Shown here one piece after another: positions 16,396 through 23,557 of a stretch of DNA of 23,557 nt. Made by a program: the position numbers and the translations under genes. Source of the stretch: Dictyocoela muelleri. Lineage: Eukaryota; Microsporidia. Numbering within the stretch: position 1 is the first letter of the stretch; each line of letters opens with the position of its first letter. The stretch is taken from NCBI GenBank assembly GCA_016256075.1, contig SDVU01000059.1, forward strand, positions 1 through 23,557, written 5' to 3'. The notes under the pieces were generated by a model that was not told where the DNA came from, searched no databases, and was given only the letters and a program-made list of their open reading frames with translations.

Positions 16396-18834
16396 ATGGA
16401 AACAACCCAAAAAAGTGTATTTGACCTGATAAAAATTTATGAAAATATAGCAGTGAAGAATGGATTTGTTAAACTAAGTAGTCCAGAATCAAGTTATACA
16501 AGCAATAAAACAACAGAAAGGAGACTGGTTCACCGGAAAGAGCAGTCAACTCCAACTCATTCCAAACAATGTCCAGTGAAGAGTTCTAATGAGTCAATTA
16601 AAATCAATATAAAAGATAAGGAAATAAATAAACCAGAAATAATACATTCAGGTTGTATTTTAAAAGAAAAATCCAGTATTAACATAACCAACGTAATTCT
16701 AAAATTTGAAGAATCTATCTCAAAAAACAATTTAACTGATAACAGAGAAACACCTGATTCTTCTCAAATGAAAAATAAGGATTCTATCGCAAAGGATACA
16801 GAGATGATCAACAATGCTGAACATGATAAACCATCTGATAATCAAAAAATTATACCTTCTGACAAGACATTATCAAGTGATAACAACTCCAAAACCTCTG
16901 AACATATCACCCAAGAAGAATTAATTCCACAAGAAAAGGATGATTTTAGAATTCATGAAATAAATACTCCTCAATTAACAACAAGTGATCAGGAAATAAA
17001 AAATCTTCCCAATAAAGAAGAACAAATTAAAAGTAATTCAAATCTTGAGGAAAAAATTGACGATTCACAAGCAATTGGTGATTCTTCAAAAAATATAATT
17101 CAACCTACTGAAAATCCAATGATCAACGAAGTAGTACCTGAAAACAATCATGAAGAAATTGGTGATTCTTCAAAAAATATAATTCAACCTACTGAAAATA
17201 CAAAGATCAACGAAGTAGTACCTGAAAACAATCATGAAGAAATTGATGATACTTCAAAGGATACAATTCAGCCTGAAGAATATCCAAATATCACCGAAGT
17301 AGTACCTGAAACCAGGAACGAAATTAATGATAATGATAAAAATATAAAAACTTATTCAAAAGATGGAGATAATATAGTTCTAGAGAATAAAACTGTAACA
17401 AATTTAACAATTGAATCAGAAAGTATACCTGAAATTATCAATAGTCAATCACCAGAAATAATTAATAAAGATGAAAACGGGCAGGTTTGTCATCAAAAGT
17501 ATTCTGGTGATCAAAACAAAAACATTAATAAGGAAGAATTTCAAGATACTTCAGGGCAATACAGCGTTCAAACAGAAAACGCCACTATCAAGAAAGAGGT
17601 TTGCGTCATAAATAATCAGAAAATAAAAGAATTTAACGTGATCTTAAACAACATTATGAATGTTGAAGAAAAAGTAAACGTAGAATCGTTTGATGGGCCA
17701 AATGATTCTGCAGTAAGTAATATTGTTTCTGACTCAAATAAGAATGATTCAGTTAATAATGAATCAAATAAGAATGATGCTGTTAATAATGAATTAGAAA
17801 ATAAACAAATTAAAGATCAAGATAAATTCGAAAAATCAGAAGAATTAAATTCAAAATCTGATAAAAATTTTAAGATTGATGATAATTTTATTCAAAATGA
17901 TAATGCTTCTCTTCATGGTGAGTCAAATTCAAAAAATGAAGTTATTAATGAAAAAGTCATCGAAAATCAAGATTCTTTAAATCGAAAAGATGATCTCAAA
18001 GAAGATAAATGTGAATCGCATGGAAATGATTCAATCTCAATTTCTGAAGATAAAAAAGATGATGTCACATTTCAAGAAATAAAACCACGTAAGGTTTACA
18101 TTGATGACGACTCAAAACCATTTGAAAAAATTTCTCACAAAGAGTTATTGGAACAAGATTTCTCAGAAAAGAGTCAGTCAGCCCGTAAAAATATTTTACA
18201 ATATGAAAAAGAAAGAGGGTTTTTTAAGAAGTTGTATGAGTTTTTAACATGCAGATCTTGTTGTGGTTTTGAAACCGAAAATACAAATTCGATCAACCCA
18301 GTGATTTATAAACTTGTAGACTATCTTAATCAGAATTATTCAACTTCTCCCCATCTATTCAAAACCAAAGATTTGAGGGAAGATTATAAAAAAATATTGG
18401 AAATGATCAGGAAAAATGAACAGATTGATTTTGACGAGTTTACAGCTGTTGATATTGTTTCAGCTCTAAAAATGTACTTAAGAGAGGAAATCGATGGATT
18501 TTTAGATGTTAAGATGACGAGAGTGATTTTTGAGTCATTAATTGAAATGGACAAAAAAGGCGAAGAAATTATTCGCCAAAATGGAAAAATGGTAATTGTA
18601 AGAGATAGGCTTCTATTGCTTTTTAAAGTTCTCACGTTATTCATCAAAATTAGTGGGAATTATTTTAAAACAGGCTGCAAATATAATGAACTTGTTGAAG
18701 TCATAGCACCTTATTTTTTCCCGATCAGTGGGTGTCAGGATGTTGAGAAAGGGGAAATTATTAAAGTTGCTCAATTGATTTGTGATAAAAATAATTTGGA
18801 GGAAATAGAAAAGATATTTTATTATGAAAATTAA
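16396..18834 (+). CDS. RhoGAP-like domain protein with long repetitive N-terminus, 812 aa
   Basis: RhoGAP domains speed GTP hydrolysis on Rho-family GTPases that steer actin and polarity. Residues about 1-600 are Asn/Glu/Asp/Ser/Lys-rich, probably disordered, with three 28-residue tandem repeats (227-310) and shorter NKNDSVNNES-type repeats near 453-475. Residues about 630-790 match the RhoGAP fold: NPVIYKLVDYLNQ (634-646); SPHLFKTKDLR where the family has G-I-F-R-x-S-G; DIVSALKMYLREEIDGFL (686-703) matching the L-K-x-Y-L-R-E-L-P-x-P-L block; and LLFKVLTLFIKIS with ELVEVIAPYFF (765-775). K692 and R696, the structural Lys and Arg of the family, are kept, but the arginine finger is Lys656 and the Asn before the last block appears as Glu765. 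It may therefore bind a GTPase without activating it. A CTCRSCC-like cysteine cluster (619-623) precedes the domain. No membrane segment is seen. The family assignment is by eye. Confidence 0.85.
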   Translation: METTQKSVFDLIKIYENIAVKNGFVKLSSPESSYTSNKTTERRLVHRKEQSTPTHSKQCPVKSSNESIKINIKDKEINKPEIIHSGCILKEKSSINITNVILKFEESISKNNLTDNRETPDSSQMKNKDSIAKDTEMINNAEHDKPSDNQKIIPSDKTLSSDNNSKTSEHITQEELIPQEKDDFRIHEINTPQLTTSDQEIKNLPNKEEQIKSNSNLEEKIDDSQAIGDSSKNIIQPTENPMINEVVPENNHEEIGDSSKNIIQPTENTKINEVVPENNHEEIDDTSKDTIQPEEYPNITEVVPETRNEINDNDKNIKTYSKDGDNIVLENKTVTNLTIESESIPEIINSQSPEIINKDENGQVCHQKYSGDQNKNINKEEFQDTSGQYSVQTENATIKKEVCVINNQKIKEFNVILNNIMNVEEKVNVESFDGPNDSAVSNIVSDSNKNDSVNNESNKNDAVNNELENKQIKDQDKFEKSEELNSKSDKNFKIDDNFIQNDNASLHGESNSKNEVINEKVIENQDSLNRKDDLKEDKCESHGNDSISISEDKKDDVTFQEIKPRKVYIDDDSKPFEKISHKELLEQDFSEKSQSARKNILQYEKERGFFKKLYEFLTCRSCCGFETENTNSINPVIYKLVDYLNQNYSTSPHLFKTKDLREDYKKILEMIRKNEQIDFDEFTAVDIVSALKMYLREEIDGFLDVKMTRVIFESLIEMDKKGEEIIRQNGKMVIVRDRLLLLFKVLTLFIKISGNYFKTGCKYNELVEVIAPYFFPISGCQDVEKGEIIKVAQLICDKNNLEEIEKIFYYEN
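17074..17325 (+). repeat. Three 84 bp in-frame tandem repeats in RhoGAP-like gene
   Basis: Units at 17074-17157, 17158-17241 and 17242-17325 encode I-G-D-S-S-K-N-I-I-Q-P-T-E-N then NEVVPENNHEE. Units 1 and 2 differ at only a few bases and unit 3 is more diverged, so the last duplication is recent. Confidence 0.95.
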
Positions 18835-18838
18835 TAAA
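18833..18838 (+). terminator. Possible poly(A) signal overlapping the stop
   Basis: AATAAA overlaps the TAA stop at 18832-18834, which is directly followed by a second in-frame TAA. Overlapping stop and poly(A) signals are common in microsporidia, but in such AT-rich DNA a chance match is possible. Confidence 0.35.
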
Positions 18839-18894
18839 TGAGCTTAAATAGTATTTTTTAAGGAGAAAATTTTTTTTACATTGTAATTTATAAT

Positions 18895-19260
18895 TTTATA
18901 AGCCCATATTGATAATATTTATAATTGTTTGCCCGAGATCCAACCTACGTCTATTTGGTTCTTATTTACAATTTATACTTTAGTTTAGTCGGATGTATAC
19001 CTTATTTCGTTTTATCATTGACTCGGCATTAAACAGTTAATTTTGGTTTTTTCATTAATTTTTCCCCCAAAAATATTGTTTTTTGTCTAGAATGCGCGCA
19101 TTACCGCAACTTTAGAGACCCCTTTATGTTTCGTTGTCATCTTTGACTAGTCACAATCAGATATGTACATTATAACAACACCATATCAAAGCTTTAGTTT
19201 AATATTCCTTTGTATTATTATCCAAATTATAAGTAAAACGGCTTTAAAACTATCGAATCA
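18895..19260 (-). mobile_element. SINE copy S7, without clear head
   Basis: Minus-strand order: ATATTAAACTAAAGC, TGTGACTAGTCAAAGATGAC, AATGCCGAGTCAATGATAAA with ACGAAAT, then AAGAACCAAATAGACG and AATTATAAATATTATCAATA at the tail (plus-strand 18899-18925). It starts about 60 bp after the RhoGAP-like stop codon. Confidence 0.72.
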
Positions 19261-19408
19261 CAATACCCCAAATTTTTTAAGAGTATATTTTATCAATTTA
19301 AGTATTTCTGACTATTTAAACAATTATTTAATATAAAAATATTGCGAAAATTTTTAAGAAAGAAAAATAATTAGCTATCTCGCCTTGATTATATGTTAGC
19401 ACAGTTTT

Positions 19409-19422
19409 GCGGCCGCACGCGT
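19409..19422. other. GC-only 14 bp: adjacent NotI and MluI recognition sequences
   Basis: GCGGCCGCACGCGT sits in AT-rich flanks between SINE copies S7 and S8. Two eight- and six-base cutter sites side by side are typical of laboratory linkers, but natural origin is possible. Confidence 0.9.
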
Positions 19423-19456
19423 TAAATTATTAAGTGTTAAAAATAATGAGATTTTT

Positions 19457-19880
19457 TATATCACATGTTTAAAATATTCATAAATGCCCATGAGAAGAGT
19501 TTTTTCAGATATTTTCAATAGGATCTTTGATTCTTGGTATTCAAGTATAGATTAATCTTAAGATATTCAGAGGTTTTGATATTTACACATTCGTTTTATC
19601 AATTACTCGGTAGGATGCAGGTAATTTTATGCTTTTTTATTATTTTTTAGTTTCACTACTTTTAAGTGTATCATGGCAATAATCTTCACTGTTAGAAAAA
19701 TATCATCTACCTTATTATAAGTACCAAGTCTTAATCAGGTATACCACACTAGAAGAACTGTAATTACTCTTGATTACCCATCAATTAACGTTATTGCCAA
19801 TTATTTATAAAATTACTTTTAATAATTCAAACCTTGGGCTTAAGTTTATCATTCAAGAGTGTTAACAACTGAGCCATATG
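19457..19880 (-). mobile_element. SINE copy S8, near full length
   Basis: Minus-strand order: A-box GGCTCAGTTGTTAACACTCT (19875 down), B-box AAGGTTTGAATT (19835-19824), linker AAATAATTGGCAATAACG, core CCTGATTAAGACTTGGTACT, middle ACCGAGTAATTGATAAAACG, then CCAAGAATCAAAGATCCTAT, AAAACTCTTCTCATGGGCAT and tail TTTAAACATGTGATATA. The head is among the best-kept of the family. Confidence 0.83.
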
Positions 19881-19889
19881 TCTGACAAT

Positions 19890-21128
19890 AAAGAGATTTA
19901 TGAATTAAAAAGGCTAGATATCACAGTAATTAATACTATTAAATGTAAATTAAGTCTCTATGTTCGAATCCCGCTGACGTCACTTGAATAAATAATTGGA
20001 AATGGCATTATCTGGTTAATTATTATAGAAAAATTAGATTAAAAAACAGTTGTTCTAGTGTTGTATAGGTGATTAAGACTTAGTTTAATATGAAAATGAA
20101 GCAGAATAAACTCTTCAATATGTGGGAATGAGTGGGGCGAATCATCTCGGCAAAAAAACTGAACCTAGAAATTTTATGAAAATGACATAATTACCTATAT
20201 ATTGCTAGGTTATGGTTCATTACTTCGAAATTCATGTTTCCGTAAAATCCACTACTTCTAAAATCCACTAATTACAAATTCCAATACTTCTAAATTCCAA
20301 TACTTCTAAATTCCAATACTTCTAAATTCCACTACTTCAAATTAAACTTCTTCCAAAATTTATTACTTCCAAAATTTTATAAGATATTATTTTATACACT
20401 TTAAATAAGTAAATGAAAGATTAATAAATTATTAGTAAAAAGTCTGAATTGAAATTAATTTGGTAAAAGGCATACTTCGTTATTATGAACATAATAAAGT
20501 TTATGCTTATGCTTAATCCATTATTTTATGAGATTTCTATCTCGTTTGATTTATTATTTTTTCGAATGTAATTAGAGATTTATAAATTCTGAGAGATAGA
20601 AATTTATAAAGATTGAGTCATGCATAAATTACACTTTATTATGTTCACAAAAACGAAGTATAACTTTTTTAAAAAATTAATTTCAAGTTAGACTTTTTAC
20701 TAATAACTTATTAATCTTTCATTTACTTATTCAAAGTGTATAAAATAATACCAAAAAAAAATTGAAGTAGTTGAATTTGTAAGTAGTGGCATTTGTAAGT
20801 ATTTGAATTTGTAAGTGGTTGAATTTGGAAGTAGTGTAATTTAGAAGTATTGGAATTTGTAAGTAGTGGAATTTAGAAGTAGTGTAATTTAGAAGTATTG
20901 GAATTTGTAAGTAGTGGAATTGTAAGCAGTTGAATTTGTAAATAGTGGAATTTGTAAGTAGTGACATGCACGATATGGCATTTATAAAACTAAAAAACAT
21001 GTAATAGAATCTTTCAGTTTATTAACGTATAACTTGAACACCAAGAACTAAAAGCCTAAATAATACATTTATAGAAAATACTCCAATTTGGCAATTATGA
21101 ATATTGTCAGCATGTAATATATAAAACC
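19890..21128 (+). mobile_element. SINE copy S9, split by a foldback element
   Basis: The first part (19890-20215) has the tRNA-like head with a canonical B-box GTTCGAATCC (19962-19971), the linker CACTTGAATAAATAATTGG and the core GGTGATTAAGACTTAGTTTA with ATGAAGCAGAATAAAC, up to ATTGCTAGGTTATGG. The second part (20979-21128) resumes with CATTTATAAAACTAAAAAAC, CCAAGAACTAAAAGCCTAAA and the tail ATATTGTCAGCATGTAATAT. The 758 bp between are the foldback element. Removing it restores the family order G-C-T-(g/a)-G-G-T-C-A-T-T-G-A-T-A-A-A-A-C. Confidence 0.85.
20216..20973. mobile_element. Foldback element with 16 bp tandem repeats in its arms
   Basis: It is flanked by TATGG on both sides (20211-20215, 20974-20978), a likely 5 bp target duplication. 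The outer parts are tandem arrays of a 16 bp unit: TTCCAATACTTCTAAA on the left (about 20233-20345) and its complement type GGAATTTGTAAGTAGT on the right (about 20768-20965, around 12 units). Inward, non-tandem arms continue to pair: TTATACACTTTAAATAAGTA with its mirror near 20720-20740, CATACTTCGTTATTATGAAC with its mirror near 20640-20665, and ATTTCTATCTC with GAGATAGAAAT. Almost the whole 758 bp is one large palindrome with no coding sequence. Confidence 0.87.
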
Positions 21129-21515
21129 TTTATCTTGAAATTTTATCTTTAAATTTTTTATTTAAATTCATTTTTTAAATTCAATTTTATCAATCAAAAC
21201 CCCCTTTTTCTTCATATATAAAAATTTTAAACTACCTTCACTAGTTGTAGAAAAATTTTGATCAATATCCAAATTTTTAAACCGTAAAAAGATGTCCAAA
21301 AAAAAGAAAATATTGAAAAGCATTCTCTTTAAAATCAAAATTATTATAAAAATTTTATAATCAATTTAAATTTTATATTTTACAATTTACACTTGCTAGA
21401 AATGATCTTTTTACTTGAAAAATTTTATTTATTTTACCTTTTTTTATTGACAAATTTTAATATAATTTGAAATCGAATGATCAATCAAAATTAACTTTAC
21501 AAATGGAATATCGAA
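21129..21515. other. Spacer after U2AF gene stop
   Basis: AT-rich, no gene. On the minus strand AATAAA at 21448-21443, about 70 bp after the U2AF stop codon, is a candidate poly(A) signal. Confidence 0.4.
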
Positions 21516-22616
21516 TCACTCAAATTCATGAATTAAATAATTAAACTCCGGAAAATAAGAACAGATCAGGACTCTATTATTTATAATTTCCCCTCCAATA
21601 TTTTTATAAATTTTTTCACTATCCTCAATAGAATCACATTCGACAAATATTTTTCTAAATCCTGAGTTTACGTTTGATTTTAATTCTAAAAAAGGAATTA
21701 TTATTTCTCGCATGTTTCCATATTTAGAACAAAGATTAAAAATTTGATTTTTTAGATCTTTCAAATATTTTTCATTCAAATCATCAGGGGAAATCAAATT
21801 TAAGATCTGAAGAATTTTGGTTCTTTGAATACTCGTGATGATAGGACCAGCTAAATTTCTAGATTCAAAATTATTAATCATATTAAAATCGAATATGAAT
21901 GTATTCTTATATAAAGATTGAATTATAAGTTCATTCTCATTTTCCCCATCGACTAAAGTTAAATGACTTAATGTTCTAATAACAGTTTCAACCGCTTCAA
22001 TTTGAAATTCAAAAATGAAATATGACAAATTAAGGTTGTTACACCGTCTAAATCCATTTAAAGCTAATAGGAAATCGAGATTATCTCTTAAATCTAATTC
22101 ATTAACATTTATTGGTCCGATGACCATTTTATTTTTTGAGCAGACTAAATTTTTATTGTATTTACAACCACGAACGAAAAGGTGATAATCAATGTCGCCA
22201 ACTTCAATAAATTCTTTAGGCCTATAAAATTGGAAATCTAGATTTGACTTTTGCAGGAAAAAACACGCATCTCTTGAATTTTCAAAGAAAATTTCGAAAT
22301 AATTGTTTTTATTGACGACTTTAGCGTATAATTTTGGCCCTAAAAAATTTATTAAATCGCGTCTTGTTTTTTTTGTTTGACACAACAGAATTTTTGAGTT
22401 AAAATAGTCACACCTATGGAATTTTTCTTCGATTTTTTGAAGAACATAGATTATTTGTACGTATTGTTCATTCTCTGGTAGACAGATTTGACCCATATTT
22501 ATTTTACTTTCAATCAATTCATCGATGCAGTTTGTGTATTCCGAGCCTGTTATTTTTAAATCAAACAAATTTAGAGGTCGCTTACGTTTATTAAGAGGTA
22601 TAATATTTGAATTCAT
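21516..22616 (-). CDS. U2AF2: Splicing factor U2AF large subunit, 366 aa
   Basis: The U2AF large subunit binds the polypyrimidine tract near 3' splice sites in the nucleus and helps recruit the U2 snRNP. Seen here: a basic N-terminal patch KRKRPLNLFD (10-19) aligning with K-K-R-K-Y-W-D of the human ligand motif; a weak RRM1 (about 72-138) ending FQFYRPKEF, like R-R-P-H-D-Y; a weak RRM2 (about 164-233) starting MVIGPINVNELDL; and a clear C-terminal UHM (266-366) with TKILQILNLISPDDL, NLCSKYGNMREIIIPF, RKIFVECDSIEDSEK and NNRVLICSYFPEFNY. No RS region is present and the protein is shorter than the human one (475). The UHM R-x-F motif is replaced by E343-I-I, and the ligand-motif Trp is Phe18. 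I chose the ATG at 22616 because CCC lies just upstream; an in-frame ATG at 22712 would add 32 unlikely residues. Other UHM splicing proteins are a less likely alternative because the RRM1-RRM2-UHM order fits U2AF. Confidence 0.9.
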   Translation of the reverse strand: MNSNIIPLNKRKRPLNLFDLKITGSEYTNCIDELIESKINMGQICLPENEQYVQIIYVLQKIEEKFHRCDYFNSKILLCQTKKTRRDLINFLGPKLYAKVVNKNNYFEIFFENSRDACFFLQKSNLDFQFYRPKEFIEVGDIDYHLFVRGCKYNKNLVCSKNKMVIGPINVNELDLRDNLDFLLALNGFRRCNNLNLSYFIFEFQIEAVETVIRTLSHLTLVDGENENELIIQSLYKNTFIFDFNMINNFESRNLAGPIITSIQRTKILQILNLISPDDLNEKYLKDLKNQIFNLCSKYGNMREIIIPFLELKSNVNSGFRKIFVECDSIEDSEKIYKNIGGEIINNRVLICSYFPEFNYLIHEFE

Positions 22617-22619
22617 TAA

Positions 22620-22622
22620 GGG
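22620..22622 (-). promoter_or_regulatory. CCC-type start signal of U2AF gene
   Basis: CCC lies three bases upstream of the ATG at 22616 on the minus strand (TACCCTTA-ATG). It selects this start over the upstream in-frame ATG at 22712, which has no such motif. Confidence 0.68.
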
Positions 22623-22734
22623 TATTAATAAGTTATTATCAAAAATTCTTACAAAAATATTAATTGAATTGAAATTCCGAATAATTTTCAATTTTATAAA
22701 ATAAAATTTCAAATAACTTGCTAATTATAAATAT

Positions 22735-23190
22735 TAAGGTATCTTTAATGTAGAAAATATCCATATTCTCAACAGAAGAGTTATCTCTAATCTTGGCCGT
22801 TAACCTTTTTTTCTTCGTATTCAAGTTGTACGTCGCAAATAATCTAATTAGAGATATTTATTTTCGATTTTCGTTTTATCAATGAATAGGGACGGTACAG
22901 GTAATTATGGGTTTTTATGATTTCTTTATAATTTCACAACTTTTTAGCGAAATGATTTATCACACTAATTCTCACACCGGGAGAGCTCCTCTGCTTCACT
23001 ATAAAGGATTTGACTAATTCATAATCGGCTATACATTAGAGGAAAAACCGGAAAATATTTTACAGTTCTATGTTTATAAAGATTTAATATCATGGATGTT
23101 ATTTTTTTTTATCCGACCTTAAATAATTTAAACTTTAATATTTAAATTTTACATTCATGTGTGTTAACCATAAACTATCTCAAACTTTGT
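22735..23190 (-). mobile_element. SINE copy S10, near full length, upstream of U2AF gene
   Basis: Minus-strand order: head GATAGTTTATGGTTAACACA (23180 down), core AGCCGATTATGAATTAGTCA with GTGAAGCAGAGGAGCTCTCC, middle CTATTCATTGATAAAACGAA, then ACTTGAATACGAAGAAAAAA, TTAGAGATAACTCTTCTGTT and a diverged tail ending about 120 bp upstream of the U2AF start codon. Confidence 0.78.
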
Positions 23191-23273
23191 CTAAAAAATA
23201 ATTTTATATGAAGATTGGCAAAATTATAATGAAAGATGTAATTTTTAAATGCAGTGATACCGAGGTTTTTAAT

Positions 23274-23415
23274 ACTTATAGACCTATTTTTTATACCACA
23301 AACCCATTTAACAAAGTTATAGGATCATTTTTTATATACATATAGGCCCATTTTTATGGAGTTATAGAAATATTTTTTATAATTTTATAGACTAATAATT
23401 CCCGAGCTATAGAGG
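23274..23415 (+). repeat. Third copy of the Merlin-arm minisatellite
   Basis: Five to six units (ACTTATAGACCTATTTTTTA, AGTTATAGGATCATTTTTTA, ATATAGGCCCATTTTTATGG, AGTTATAGAAATATTTTTTA) of the type seen at 861-1173. It may be part of another element that runs past the window end. Confidence 0.75.
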
Positions 23416-23557
23416 ATCCGCAAAAATTCGCCACCGGGTAATTATCGATACTATCACCAGAATATGGCTTTTTTTTGATTTTAAATTTCTTATTATATAA
23501 AGTAATTATTTTATGTGTAAGTGTATCTAAGTATAATAAATGTTCTTCAGTATTTTT
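23416..23557. other. Window end, no gene; short dispersed fragment
   Basis: GATACTATCACCAGAATA (23447-23464) matches GATACTAGCACCAGAATA at 7746-7763 in 17 of 18 positions. Otherwise AT-rich with nothing recognised. Confidence 0.4.

Noticed and set aside
18384-18647. 87-codon frame antisense to the RhoGAP-like gene
   Set aside because: Shadow of the conserved RhoGAP region on the opposite strand.
19921-19990. Functional tRNA gene
   Set aside because: The B-box GTTCGAATCC is good, but no acceptor stem or anticodon arm folds, and the sequence continues into the SINE body.
20731-21000. 89-codon minus frame with repeated YLQIPILLNYTT
   Set aside because: It is the 16 bp tandem array of the foldback element read in one frame.
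22617-22712. Longer U2AF start at 22712
   Set aside because: The extra 32 residues are hydrophobic/AT-driven, do not align with U2AF, and the C-run sits before the internal ATG at 22616.
1-23557. LTR retroelement, retrovirus-like or Polinton-like copy
   Set aside because: No reverse transcriptase, integrase, capsid or polymerase-type motif and no long direct terminal repeats were seen.

Overview
This window looks like a gene-poor, transposon-rich, strongly AT-rich stretch of a microsporidian genome (an obligate intracellular fungal relative); the genus cannot be told. The reasons are: the three well-supported host genes each carry a CCC or CCCC run 1 to 5 bases upstream of the ATG (the CCC-type start signal described for microsporidia); they have no visible introns; their proteins are short or strongly diverged versions of eukaryotic families; and they sit among Merlin/IS1595-like, pogo-like and MULE DNA transposons. 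No reverse transcriptase, capsid or envelope signature was recognised.

Host genes: a coiled-coil protein of unknown role (5979-7526, minus); an 812-residue protein with a long asparagine/glutamate-rich, internally repeated N-terminal region and a C-terminal RhoGAP-like domain that lacks the arginine finger (16396-18834, plus); and a large subunit of the splicing factor U2AF (21516-22616, minus) with two weak RRMs and a clear C-terminal UHM whose R-x-F motif is gone. The last two genes converge on a 2.7 kb spacer filled with repeats.

Mobile DNA, left to right: a Merlin-like element (about 590-3485) with minisatellite-bearing inverted arms and a second inverted-repeat element inside; an IS1595/Merlin-like element of another clade (4199-5368) with a decayed transposase; a 167 bp palindrome (7818-7984); an element with hairpin-forming ends (7990-10498) into which a pogo-like transposon with a TA target duplication has jumped (8110-9871); a MULE remnant (11831-12933); a non-autonomous relative of the 4199-5368 element with an 8 bp duplication (14235-14970), itself carrying a 334 bp palindrome; and a foldback element with 16 bp tandem repeats in its arms (20216-20973).

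The most abundant repeat is a roughly 430-450 bp family with a tRNA-like head (A and B boxes), a shared core and a shared TTGTCAGCATGTAATATATA tail. It looks like an unnamed tRNA-derived SINE. At least ten copies or fragments lie here, several in head-to-head pairs, and the foldback element sits inside one of them. Most transposase frames are broken, so this is mainly old mobile DNA around a few active host genes.
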